Below, one piece after another: positions 18,560-26,224 of a stretch of 64,000 nucleotides of DNA (its first letter is position 1; each line of letters opens with the position of its first letter). The notes beneath the pieces are model-generated. The model ran no database searches. It was not told the DNA's origin and saw nothing but the letters and a program-made list of their open reading frames with translations. Source of the stretch: Chloroflexota bacterium (GTDB lineage Bacteria; Chloroflexota; Dehalococcoidia; Lucifugimonadales; SAR202-VII-2); the NCBI GenBank assembly GCA_003228115.1, contig QEVV01000002.1:124001-188000 (forward strand), given 5' to 3'. The translations under genes were made by a program, and so were the position numbers.

Positions 18560-19205
18560 ATAGCCCTCCCGCCAGTGTCAGATCCTCGTCCCTGAGAAAG
18601 TTCAGGAACTGTCCCAGGATGCGGGCCGTCGCCCCCCAAATGAGGTGCGGCCCATAAGCGAAGTATCGCTCTCGCTCCAGTTCCCCACCCTTCAACCATA
18701 CTTCTTCTCGAAAACTGGCGGGGTTCTGCACCACGGAAAGGGGAACCACCAGCACTTCCGCTATCTCCGAAGCATTCGGCTGAAAGTCATATGGCGCCTG
18801 AAGCAGGCCAACGAATGGTTGAATGACGAATGGGGTCGTCTTGGGACGCTCCGTATCGAGCGTGCCAAGTACCTCGACATCTTCAGGAACGATGCCCATC
18901 TCTTCTTGGGCTTCCCTGAGCGCGGTCGCAAGAAGAGACTCGTCGCTGGGGTCAGAAGATCCACCCACGAAGCAGACCTCTCCGCCGTGGTGGACCATCT
19001 GACTGGGACGCTTGGTAAAGAGAATATCCAATTCGCCGCTGGGGCCCTGCAGTAAAACAAGCAGAACTGCCGATGCCCTGCGGCCTTCATCGAGAACTCC
19101 GGCGCCCCCCCTCTCCCAGCCAAGCGATCGACGCAGCCGTCTTACGTCTTCCCGGCTCCTTGTTTCTTCCGCAGTGCCGCTAATCACGGCTCCATAATAG
19201 TCCAA
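18549..19205 (-). CDS. Nudix hydrolase of the CoA pyrophosphatase (NudL) type
   Basis: A 218-residue Nudix protein. It shows the extra CoA-specific segment FTKRPSQMVHHGGEVCFVGG followed by a Nudix box ending in LREAQEEMGI; the first Gly of the strict box is replaced by Ser, as also tolerated in NudL-type members. The predicted reaction is cleavage of CoA or acyl-CoA into 3',5'-ADP and phosphopantetheine. The start is uncertain: TTG at 19205 gives the longest frame, and GTG at 19187 with GGAG upstream is an alternative. It overlaps the VWA gene by 11 bases and lies within 1.1 kb of coaE, another CoA gene. A hairpin separates it from cbbQ. Confidence 0.82.
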   Translation of the reverse strand: MDYYGAVISGTAEETRSREDVRRLRRSLGWERGGAGVLDEGRRASAVLLVLLQGPSGELDILFTKRPSQMVHHGGEVCFVGGSSDPSDESLLATALREAQEEMGIVPEDVEVLGTLDTERPKTTPFVIQPFVGLLQAPYDFQPNASEIAEVLVVPLSVVQNPASFREEVWLKGGELERERYFAYGPHLIWGATARILGQFLNFLRDEDLTLAGGLYGG

Positions 19206-19223
19206 GGTATACCCACAAACAAT

Positions 19224-19259
19224 GACATTGCCCTCTCCAAGCGGGGAAAGGGCAATGTC
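19224..19259 (-). terminator. Terminator-like hairpin between cbbQ-like and Nudix genes
   Basis: GACATTGCCCT (19224-19234) pairs with AGGGCAATGTC (19249-19259), 11 base pairs. On the - strand it is followed by ATTGTTTG. It may end or reduce transcription after the ATPase gene, so the Nudix-VWA pair could have its own promoter. Confidence 0.5.
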
Positions 19260-19300
19260 TCAATCAAACTAGGTTGCAGCCTGCAAATGGGCCTACCGAA

Positions 19301-20191
19301 TTACTCGAAAAGGGCCGATATGACCTCGTCGACTGTCTGCTGTAGCTGATGATCGTCCGTCAGGGCCCAGGTGATGGCCACCTGGCAAGCCCTACGGGGA
19401 GGAATGCTCTGCTTTATCAACTTGCCTGCGTAGATGAGCAACCTGGTGCTAACCCCTTCCTGAAGCCCATGCTCAGTAAGATGACGGACCTTCTCTCCCA
19501 GCTTCGCCAGGAACCAAGCTGTTTCTTGGTCCACCCCACTCTCGTGTTCAATGATCTTCGCTTCTTCTTCTTTCCTTGGATTGCTGAACTCTATGGCAAT
19601 AAAGCGCTGGCGAGTGCTCTGCTTCAGGTCCTTCAGGGCGCTCTGATAACCGGGGTTGTAGGAGATTGCCATCAGGAAGTTCTCATGAGCCTCCATAATG
19701 ATACCCAGCTTTTCAATCGGGAGAACCCGGCGGTGGTCCGTGAGAGGGTGGATCAAGACCGTTGTATCCTTCCTCGCCTCAACAATCTCGTCCAAGTAGC
19801 AGATGGCCCCATATTTCACCGCTCGGGTCAAAGGACCGTCAATCCAGCGGGTCTCGTCGCCTTCAAGAAGGTATCGGCCTACAAGGTCGCTGGCCGTAAG
19901 GTCTTCGTGGCAGGCAATGGTCACGAGCGGTACTGTGCTCTCTCCTCGCTCTTGAGTCTCCTTGCCGGACTTAACCACAGTCAAAGGGCGGCTCAAGCGA
20001 TGGGCCATATATTCAACGAAACGAGTCTTACCCACACCCGTGGGGCCCTTCATCAAGATGGGAAGCTTCTCTCTATAAGCAGCCTCGAACAGCTCTACTT
20101 CGTCAGCCAGGGGTATGTAGAAGGGTTCCTCTTTGATCGTGTACTCTTCTACCCTGTACTGCTTGTATCCGGCCTCTGGTGTGGTTGTCAT
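19301..20191 (-). CDS. CbbQ/NirQ/NorQ-type AAA+ ATPase (MoxR superfamily)
   Basis: A 296-residue ATPase with Walker A GPTGVGKT (residues 49-56) and a Walker B region ICYLDEIVEARKD (near 135). It is followed by HPLTDHRRVLPIEKLG, SYNPGYQSALKDLKQSTRQRF and a CbbQ_C-type C-terminal domain with STRLLIYAGKLI. These ATPases form hexamers that bind a VWA partner and remodel a client enzyme. The partner is almost surely the large VWA protein encoded downstream. It lies 43 bases after coaE on the same strand with a purine-rich AGAAGAGGGA before the ATG. Confidence 0.9.
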   Translation of the reverse strand: MTTTPEAGYKQYRVEEYTIKEEPFYIPLADEVELFEAAYREKLPILMKGPTGVGKTRFVEYMAHRLSRPLTVVKSGKETQERGESTVPLVTIACHEDLTASDLVGRYLLEGDETRWIDGPLTRAVKYGAICYLDEIVEARKDTTVLIHPLTDHRRVLPIEKLGIIMEAHENFLMAISYNPGYQSALKDLKQSTRQRFIAIEFSNPRKEEEAKIIEHESGVDQETAWFLAKLGEKVRHLTEHGLQEGVSTRLLIYAGKLIKQSIPPRRACQVAITWALTDDHQLQQTVDEVISALFE

Positions 20192-20234
20192 GCTTCCCTC
20201 TTCTCCTGACTGCCTTCTCTAACAAGATCGACCG

Positions 20235-20837
20235 TCATGGCTTCTGGTCTATGCGCTGGCGCCAGAGACTGGCGATCCGCCCCTGTAGCTCTTCCAAGCT
20301 CCCGTTGTTGTCGATAACCACTGAAGCTCGCTCTACACGATCTTCCTGTGCCATCTGGGAGCGAACCCGGACCCGCGCCTCTTCTTCCGTTAATCGACCC
20401 CTGGAGACTGCCCTGGCCACTGCCTCATCTTCGGCCGCCACTGTAACCCATATCTCGTCCACGTGGACATCCCAGCCCGCCTCAAGAAGAAGGGCCGCCT
20501 CCACAACAACGACGGCGGTCCCTTTCTGAGCTAGAACCCCAATCCGATCCCGAATCGCCTCCCCAATTAGGGGGTGAACAATTCGGTTCAACGCTTCGAG
20601 CTTTGCCCGGTCAGCAAAAACGATCTTGCCTAGGGTTTGGCGATCAACCTCACCGGAAGAGGTCAGTACTTCGGGCCCAAAGGCCTCAACTACCTGATGC
20701 CATCCCTTACTCTGGGGTTTGTAAGCCTCATGCCCAAGTTCATCCGCCCCTACCAGGGCAGCGCCTTGCGCTTTCAGGAGCCTGGCTACCTCGCTCTTCC
20801 CGGTACCAATTCCGCCGGTCAGGCCAATGACTAGCAT
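20235..20837 (-). CDS. coaE: Dephospho-CoA kinase
   Basis: A 200-residue P-loop kinase with Walker A GGIGTGKS (residues 8-15), followed by VARLLKAQGAALVGADELGHE with the conserved Asp of the acceptor site. It also has the CoaE segments RIVHPLIGEAIRDRI and VVVVEAALLLEAGWD and the C-terminal IDNNGSLEELQ. It performs the last step of coenzyme A synthesis, phosphorylating the 3'-hydroxyl of dephospho-CoA. It is the first gene of the - strand cluster with cbbQ, Nudix and VWA genes; the adjacent CoA pyrophosphatase makes a CoA-turnover theme possible. Confidence 0.93.
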   Translation of the reverse strand: MLVIGLTGGIGTGKSEVARLLKAQGAALVGADELGHEAYKPQSKGWHQVVEAFGPEVLTSSGEVDRQTLGKIVFADRAKLEALNRIVHPLIGEAIRDRIGVLAQKGTAVVVVEAALLLEAGWDVHVDEIWVTVAAEDEAVARAVSRGRLTEEEARVRVRSQMAQEDRVERASVVIDNNGSLEELQGRIASLWRQRIDQKP

Positions 20838-21203
20838 ACCCTGGTCTCAAGGTTTTCGAATTGTAGCAATCGCTCCCAGGGGGGTCAACCGACTGACGCT
20901 CCCTCCACGCTGCTAAAGCGCGGCAGAAGTAGTATACTATGCTCTGGCTTCAGCGACGGAGACTGCTAGCCGTCACTTCGTAGCTAGAAGGTTGACAGAG
21001 GGCGGCACCTTCCTGTAAAAGATGTGAGAACGTGGGGCGAAATATGCCCCCGGTGTGGCTTGCCCATGACTTCAACGGGCAACATCGGGAAATATGCAAC
21101 CCCAGCTTCGGAGCAACCTCCCGTACTTCTGGTTTGATCAGGGTACGGCGGATGCACCAAAAGAACTTGTCATGGCGCACCCACCACCGCTAGGAGGTCC
21201 AAA
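20838..21203 (+). promoter_or_regulatory. Intergenic control region before the anchored RskA-like protein
   Basis: A 366-base divergent gap. TTGACA (20992-20997), a 16-base spacer and TGTAAA (21014-21019) form a plausible promoter, giving a leader of about 175 bases before the TTG start at 21204. The leader contains GGGGC-gaaatat-GCCCC, TTGCCC paired with GGGCAA, and two ATATGC repeats, so it is likely structured; it matches no riboswitch class I know. TAGTATACTA near 20930 is a second -10-like palindrome that could face either gene. Confidence 0.45.
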
Positions 21204-22307
21204 TTGAAGAAGCGAGTCGCCAGACTGACTATGATTCTTGGTCTGCTCCTGCTTGTGCTCGCACCGGCAGCAGTTCAAGCCGACGATCATCCGGAAAACA
21301 TTGTTGGTACCGCAGTTATATCTGACGGCAGCGGAACCAATGACTCCGTGAACTTGAGCATGTCGGGCATTCCACAGCCTCCTGATGGCACACGCTACTC
21401 TCTCATTCTTCTTAGCGACGACGGCCTTACCAGCGAAACGCTTGGGGAGCTTGTCGGCGGCGAGGAAGGACTCGTCAGCCAGACCTTCACCAGCAGCAGC
21501 GATCTTATCGCCAACGCCAGCAACCTATGGGTTGTGTTCGGACCCCCAGACCTCCGATCCTATGAAGCATCCATCGCCGCAAGCGGCATCGCACACATTC
21601 GCCACGTCCTCATTGCTGGCGCAGGCGACGACCCCCTAAAGAAAGGCTACCTCAATGGGGCTGCTGACCAAGCTGCAGTGGCATTGTTGCACGCAAATCT
21701 GGCCTTGTCTGAAGCCAACAAGGGCAACCTGGCCGGGGCTAAGCTGCACGCAGAGCATGTGGTCAACATTATTGATGGCACCACTGAAGATCTAAACGGG
21801 GACGGCCAGGGGCAGAACCCCGGCGATGGCATCGGTCTGGTAACGTATGCAGCAGCAGCGGGCAAGCACGCCGGTTTTGCTGCCGCATCGGTACCCGACT
21901 CAATGCCCATCACCGAGAACGCTGTCCAGGTGCAGACGGCCACCGCCAACGTATTGGCCTGGGCTGCGGATGCCAAGACCAACGCAGGCCTTGTTCAGCG
22001 GCAAACGACGCTCAGCCTGGCCACTCTGTTCATAGAGAAAGCGGCAGCTTCTCTTGGATCAGCGATCAACGGGCGTGACGCTAACCGCAACGGCTCGGTT
22101 GAAGCGCTGACTGGTGAAGCCGGTCTGACTCAGGCACGCTGGTACGCCCAGTGGATGGCCACCTATGAGCTCAGCCCCGCCCGCTTGGGTAAGCTTCCCA
22201 ACGTTGGTGACAGCACAGTACCGGTACTTCCCTTCGTCGCAACTATCGCCGGTGCATCGTTGCTGATGCTCGGATTCGGCCTCCGACGCCGCTGGACGAC
22301 CTCCTAG
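21204..22307 (+). CDS. Secreted, C-terminally anchored protein with RskA-like and His-rich helical domains
   Basis: A 367-residue protein from a TTG start with a good AGGAGG six bases upstream. It has an N-terminal signal peptide ending VLAPAAVQA, a beta-rich domain (residues about 30-115; LSMSGIPQPPDGTRYSLILL, LWVVFGPPD) that resembles the extracytoplasmic domain of anti-sigma-K factors, and a helical domain (about 125-330). The helical part holds regularly placed histidines (HIRH, LHANLAL, LHAEHV, GKHAGFA) and a DLNGDGQGQNPGDG loop resembling a calcium site. It ends with a membrane helix and RRR (about 337-365). A metal-binding or signalling role outside the cell is inference; no family name can be given with confidence. 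Confidence 0.75.
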   Translation: MKKRVARLTMILGLLLLVLAPAAVQADDHPENIVGTAVISDGSGTNDSVNLSMSGIPQPPDGTRYSLILLSDDGLTSETLGELVGGEEGLVSQTFTSSSDLIANASNLWVVFGPPDLRSYEASIAASGIAHIRHVLIAGAGDDPLKKGYLNGAADQAAVALLHANLALSEANKGNLAGAKLHAEHVVNIIDGTTEDLNGDGQGQNPGDGIGLVTYAAAAGKHAGFAAASVPDSMPITENAVQVQTATANVLAWAADAKTNAGLVQRQTTLSLATLFIEKAAASLGSAINGRDANRNGSVEALTGEAGLTQARWYAQWMATYELSPARLGKLPNVGDSTVPVLPFVATIAGASLLMLGFGLRRRWTTS

Positions 22308-22331
22308 TCCACACGGTCCAAGTAAGAACTA

Positions 22332-22371
22332 AACGCCCCCGCCTGTGACTCAGGCGGGGGCGTTTCTTTTG
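22332..22371 (+). terminator. Intrinsic terminator after the anchored protein gene
   Basis: A perfect 15-base-pair GC-rich stem (22332-22346 with 22352-22366), a five-base loop, then TTTCTTTT on the + strand. This is a classic intrinsic terminator 24 bases after the stop. Confidence 0.9.
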
Positions 22372-22486
22372 CCATATTTGAAACGAGTGCGTCCAAAGCA
22401 TGCACCAATTGCGCAATCCAAGGAAAGCCCCACAAGCGTTGTCGCGCTAAAGGCAAACGCTCTCAACCAACCCATCTGGAGGAACC

Positions 22487-23494
22487 GTGCCACGCTTCTT
22501 TACTGCCGTTACCATCCTGCTGTTGATTATTGCCGCTTGCGGCGGGAGTGACCCAACAGCCACGACAGCATCCGGCCCGCAACCGTCAGCGACACCAGCG
22601 CCAACGATCGCCTCAACGGCTCAGGAAACAAACACGCCTCCGCCGCCAACAGCGACCGCCGCTGTCCCAGACGACGTGCGCTTGATCCCCGTCACGCTAA
22701 CAAGCGACCTGTCGTTCAAGCCGGGCTTCATCGACGTAACTGCGGGCGAGAAGGTGCGGTTTGTTCTAAAGAACGAGGCTGGCTTCTTTCACACGTTCAC
22801 CATTGCAACGTCAAGCGGCAAGAAAAAAATTCTTGTCGATGTCCCTCTCAACGGCGGTGAGGAGAACACCGTGGATCTCACAATTCCTGAAGGAACGGGC
22901 GACCTCTACCTGTTCTGCAAGCCTCATGAGTTCGCTGGCATGGTCGCCATGATAGTGGTCGATGGAGGTACCACACCCGCCTTCACTCCGACGCCCACGC
23001 TACAGCCGACCCCCACCCGTACCGCGGTTCCTGATGCGACCGCCTCTCCCGTGCCGACGGCAACGCTGACTCCTGTGCCCACGACCGCGCCAACCGCGAG
23101 CGCGCCTGTTGAGCCCAGAATCATCCCGCTGGCTACTACTGGCAACCTAACCTTTTCTCCCAACGTGATCGAGGTCAGCCCTGGCGAAAAGGTGAGGTTC
23201 TTGGTTCGCAATACCGCCAGCTTCTTTCACACTTTCACCATTGCGACTTCTACGAACAAGAGCGAAATCCTTCTAGACGTTCCCTTGAATGGGGGTGAGT
23301 CCACGTCAATAGAAATGACCATGCCCGAGGAAGCGGGGGAGTTGTATATTTTCTGCCGCCCGCATGAGGGGCTCGGAATGGTGGGATCAATCACTGTCGT
23401 AGTCGCTGGCAGCGGTAGCCAGTCGGAACCGACCTCCACTCCGGTGGACAGCACGTCTACGAACTCGGCCGGGGGAAGCAACTACGACTACTAA
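22487..23494 (+). CDS. Lipoprotein with two tandem cupredoxin domains
   Basis: A 335-residue protein starting at GTG with TGGAGGA upstream. It has a lipoprotein signal ending IIAAC (Cys18), then GGSDPTATTAS and a Thr/Pro linker, a first cupredoxin domain (about 65-160), a second Thr/Pro linker and a second cupredoxin domain (about 208-308). Each domain keeps a full set of type-1 copper ligands: H102, C144, H147, M152 and H248, C290, H293, M298. The two domains are nearly superimposable (NEAGFFHTFTIATSS and RNTASFFHTFTIATS), pointing to an internal duplication. It is probably an electron carrier or copper-binding protein anchored outside the membrane. Confidence 0.88.
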   Translation: MPRFFTAVTILLLIIAACGGSDPTATTASGPQPSATPAPTIASTAQETNTPPPPTATAAVPDDVRLIPVTLTSDLSFKPGFIDVTAGEKVRFVLKNEAGFFHTFTIATSSGKKKILVDVPLNGGEENTVDLTIPEGTGDLYLFCKPHEFAGMVAMIVVDGGTTPAFTPTPTLQPTPTRTAVPDATASPVPTATLTPVPTTAPTASAPVEPRIIPLATTGNLTFSPNVIEVSPGEKVRFLVRNTASFFHTFTIATSTNKSEILLDVPLNGGESTSIEMTMPEEAGELYIFCRPHEGLGMVGSITVVVAGSGSQSEPTSTPVDSTSTNSAGGSNYDY

Positions 23495-23527
23495 CGAAGT
23501 TAGGGGGTGGCTGATAAACAGAGGACG

Positions 23528-23547
23528 GCTCCGCCTAAGAGCGGAGC
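23528..23547. terminator. Short hairpin between two convergent genes
   Basis: GCTCCGC (23528-23534) pairs with GCGGAGC (23541-23547) around a six-base loop. No U-tract is seen on either side. It lies between the cupredoxin lipoprotein and the TolB-like gene and may act as a weak terminator. Confidence 0.3.
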
Positions 23548-23595
23548 GCTCAGGCCGCCAAGCCAGCTATCGGAGGGAAGGGGTAAAGCCGGAAC

Positions 23596-24606
23596 CTACC
23601 AGTGTGGCTCCCAATCTTGGGCCATACTGAGTGTGATCCGCTCCTGATTCATCCCATTCGGGTCCATTATGAACACGTCATCGCTGCCGTTCACGTCGGA
23701 CACAAAAGCCAGCCGATTGTCTGCAGACCAAGCTAGGTCTTGCTCCTCAGCAGTATTGAAGGAAAGGCGGGTGAGTTCCGTTCCGTCAGGGGTCATTACG
23801 TAAACTTCTTGGTTGCCGTCACGGTCAGAAATGAAGGCAACCCACTTCCCGTCGGGGGACCAAGCAGGTGAATGGTCAGAAGCAGGATTGTCGGTTAATC
23901 GTACTGGCTCCCCGTCTGGCGCATCATTCCTCAAGTCAAGGCGATATATTTCGTCATTCTCGTCCCGCATTGACTGAAAAACCACCGCTCCGTCGTTCGG
24001 GCCCCAAGCAGGCGCGGCATCAAGCCCAAGCGTCAGCCGGACCTCATTCACGCCGCTTGGATTGCGCAGGAAAAGCCCGGGAGAAGGATTGCCTCCCTCC
24101 AAAACGGCGAATGCAAGGCGCTTCCCATCCTCCGACCAAGCGTGGTCACTTTCGCTGGCGGCGCCGGCCGTGAGGCGGCGTGACTGCCCGCTTTTTAGGT
24201 CGTCCATGACATGCAGATGCTGGCTTACGCCCGGCACGTCCACCAAGAACGCCAAAGTCTTGCCGTCGGGGGACCAGCGCAATCGCTTCTCTTCCTGTGG
24301 CGTGTCCGTCACTCGCGTGGCTTCTGTGACCCCGACCTCCTGAACAAAGATATCGACTACGCCGTCGTTACTTGCCAAAAAGGCGACTTGCCGGCCATCG
24401 GGAGACCAACGTGGGGAGAAAGCAGTTAGCCCTGGAGCAGTCAATGAAGAAACGCTTTCGGATCCAGGCGAGGCGAGATAGATACCTGAGGTTCCATTGC
24501 GGTCTGAGGTGAAGGCGATAGTCTGAGAGTCTGAGGAACAAGCGGCACCCACGAAGAGCGCCACCAGCGTCACGATCAGAGACGCTGCCAGTTTGCGTCC
24601 AGCCAT
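23596..24606 (-). CDS. TolB-like beta-propeller lipoprotein
   Basis: A 336-residue protein from the ATG at 24606, which has GGGAGG upstream; a longer frame to 24711 adds 35 residues that do not look like protein. It has a lipoprotein signal ending VGAAC, then at least six PD40-type blades recognisable by WSPDG or a variant followed by AF: RWSPDGRQVAFLAS, RWSPDGKTLAFLVD, AWSEDGKRLAFAVL, AWGPNDGAVVFQS, AWSPDGKWVAFISD, AWSADNRLAFVSD. It is secreted and membrane-anchored. A role in envelope integrity or protein binding is the usual guess; no Tol-Pal genes are near. Confidence 0.85.
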   Translation of the reverse strand: MAGRKLAASLIVTLVALFVGAACSSDSQTIAFTSDRNGTSGIYLASPGSESVSSLTAPGLTAFSPRWSPDGRQVAFLASNDGVVDIFVQEVGVTEATRVTDTPQEEKRLRWSPDGKTLAFLVDVPGVSQHLHVMDDLKSGQSRRLTAGAASESDHAWSEDGKRLAFAVLEGGNPSPGLFLRNPSGVNEVRLTLGLDAAPAWGPNDGAVVFQSMRDENDEIYRLDLRNDAPDGEPVRLTDNPASDHSPAWSPDGKWVAFISDRDGNQEVYVMTPDGTELTRLSFNTAEEQDLAWSADNRLAFVSDVNGSDDVFIMDPNGMNQERITLSMAQDWEPHW

Positions 24607-24949
24607 AGTTCCCTCCCACGGCTGCTGCGGACGAGCCCCCCGCGGCATTGTATGGCTGCTAGCTATGGAATGCAAAGCCGGATGTCTCTGAAACTGGGTG
24701 TGTGGCGGCAAGATGCTCCTCGTTGTTCTTGGGTTGGCTTGTGGGCACGAAATCTGGGCCAGGCGCTCCTATTGGGGGACGCTCCAAGTGATGAGCCCCA
24801 GCCGCCGCGGTTCGGCGTCAGACTGGGTGACGCCCGTCTCTCCCTCCACCAGTAAGTCAGCCATTGCGTGACTAAGCCGTTGATCCTGCACAGTATCCGG
24901 CTCAACGTAGAGCCGCCCCCGAAGCTCTTCAAGGGCGACCCGCCAAGAT
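24607..24949. other. Intergenic stretch without recognisable gene
   Basis: 343 bases between the TolB-like gene and the methyltransferase. Short frames exist on both strands but have no family resemblance or ribosome site. No repeat or clear terminator is seen. It should contain the promoter of the TolB-like gene (- strand). Confidence 0.4.
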
Positions 24950-25591
24950 TTAAAGGGGCTTCGTCTCGATGGTCCGCAGCATCTCCACGTCTGGAAAGAT
25001 CCCCATTTCCCAAAGCACCGTCAGAAGCTCAGGGACAGCGGGTAAGTGGACTCGCTCCTCATGATGCACACGGCTCCAGAAAGGCGAGATCGGTGTTTGG
25101 GGGGATGAAAAGTACAGCAGAATAGCCACTGACTTTCTGGCGTTGGCCGTCATCTTGGCGATGAAGCCCTCAATGTCTTCATCCCCGTAGACCACGTGTG
25201 CGCAAAGGACAACGTCTGCGGGAAGGACTTCTACATCTTCCCAGTTTTCTTGAATGGCCGTGATGTTGTCTATGCCCGCCTCTGTGGCGGACTGGAGCAA
25301 CAACTTCACCATCGCACTGGACGGCTCAACGACTGTTGCGTGCCTGCACGTGAGGGCCAGGGGCAGAGCCAGCCTTCCGGCACCGCCGCCCACGTCCAAG
25401 AGGCTGTCTCCCGGATCTAGAAGTTGTGAGAGACGCGCTACCTCAGGGTCGTCTGTGCGCCGGGGATCAGCCACGAAGCGATGGGCGTGGGGAACCCAGA
25501 AATCTCCCGCCGGTTCCTCGCCACCCATGGCGCGGATCGACTGGGCGTGATGATTGCGGACTTGCTCGCTCCAGCTAGCTATAGCCGACAC
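24950..25591 (-). CDS. Class I SAM-dependent methyltransferase
   Basis: A 213-residue protein from a GTG start with GAGGG just upstream. It has the SAM-binding motif I LLDVGGGAGRLALPLA (about residues 78-93), the acidic end of strand 2 in ATVVEPSSAM, and motif II/III-like segments ENWEDVEVLPADVVLCAHV. The substrate is unknown. It follows pgpA by six bases on the same strand, so the two are in one operon. Confidence 0.85.
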   Translation of the reverse strand: MSAIASWSEQVRNHHAQSIRAMGGEEPAGDFWVPHAHRFVADPRRTDDPEVARLSQLLDPGDSLLDVGGGAGRLALPLALTCRHATVVEPSSAMVKLLLQSATEAGIDNITAIQENWEDVEVLPADVVLCAHVVYGDEDIEGFIAKMTANARKSVAILLYFSSPQTPISPFWSRVHHEERVHLPAVPELLTVLWEMGIFPDVEMLRTIETKPL

Positions 25592-25597
25592 GGCCCT

Positions 25598-26065
25598 CTA
25601 TGTGAGAACTCGAGCGAATAGCTGCAGCACCAGATTCGTTAGGACACCAGCCATCACATCGTCCGCAACAACCCCAAGACCTCCCGGCAGGCGCTCAAAG
25701 CGCCTGATGTAAAAAGGCTTGGTGATATCGAACAATCGGAACAACAGGAAGGCGGCAACCAAGAATGCCCACTCTTTGGGGATCCAAAGCAAGGCTGCCC
25801 ACATCCCTATGAATTCGTCTGAGACGACAAATTTCGGGTCGTGGGAAGTGGGTGTGAGAGAGCGATGAGCAGCCCAGACAGCGAGAAGAAAGCCGCCGAA
25901 CACCATTGTTATGAAAACCGGATGGCCTCCGTCAATGGGAAGTACCGCATAGAGCAAAACTGCTGCCAGGCTGGCCCACGTTGCAGGGGCCACTGGCATC
26001 AAGCCTGTGCCTCCCCCTGTAGCAATAAGCCAGCGTATCTTGTCAAGGAAGCCGGATAAGGTCAT
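25598..26065 (-). CDS. pgpA: Phosphatidylglycerophosphatase A
   Basis: A 155-residue membrane enzyme. It shows the PgpA motifs ATGGGTGLMPVAPATWASL near the N-terminus, DPKFVVSDEFIGMW in the middle and RLFDITKPFYIRRFERLPGG-GVVADD toward the end, with about four hydrophobic segments. It dephosphorylates phosphatidylglycerol phosphate in phospholipid synthesis. The length is normal for the family. It is divergent from the Gfo/Idh gene and shares a message with the methyltransferase. Confidence 0.93.
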   Translation of the reverse strand: MTLSGFLDKIRWLIATGGGTGLMPVAPATWASLAAVLLYAVLPIDGGHPVFITMVFGGFLLAVWAAHRSLTPTSHDPKFVVSDEFIGMWAALLWIPKEWAFLVAAFLLFRLFDITKPFYIRRFERLPGGLGVVADDVMAGVLTNLVLQLFARVLT

Positions 26066-26224
26066 AACCCTACTTTGCGCCTACATTTGGATAGCATCAA
26101 GAATACCACGGCACACTGGGGATTCCGTCTTTTCGGCTGTCGAAAGACCATGCTACGATGGCCTGACCCAACATCGAAGCCTCGTGCACGTCAATGGCGC
26201 CCGGAGGCGAGAGAGAGTAGCCCC

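Noticed and set aside
19349..20209. 286-codon frame on the + strand under the CbbQ-like gene
   Set aside because: Antisense to a well-supported AAA+ ATPase; composition is atypical for a protein and no ribosome site is present.
22345..22551. Short + strand frame between the terminator and the cupredoxin gene
   Set aside because: It overlaps the terminator tail and the start of the cupredoxin gene in another frame and lacks a ribosome site.
24652..25013. Short frames on both strands in the 24.6-24.95 kb gap
   Set aside because: No family match, biased composition and no start signals; treated as intergenic.
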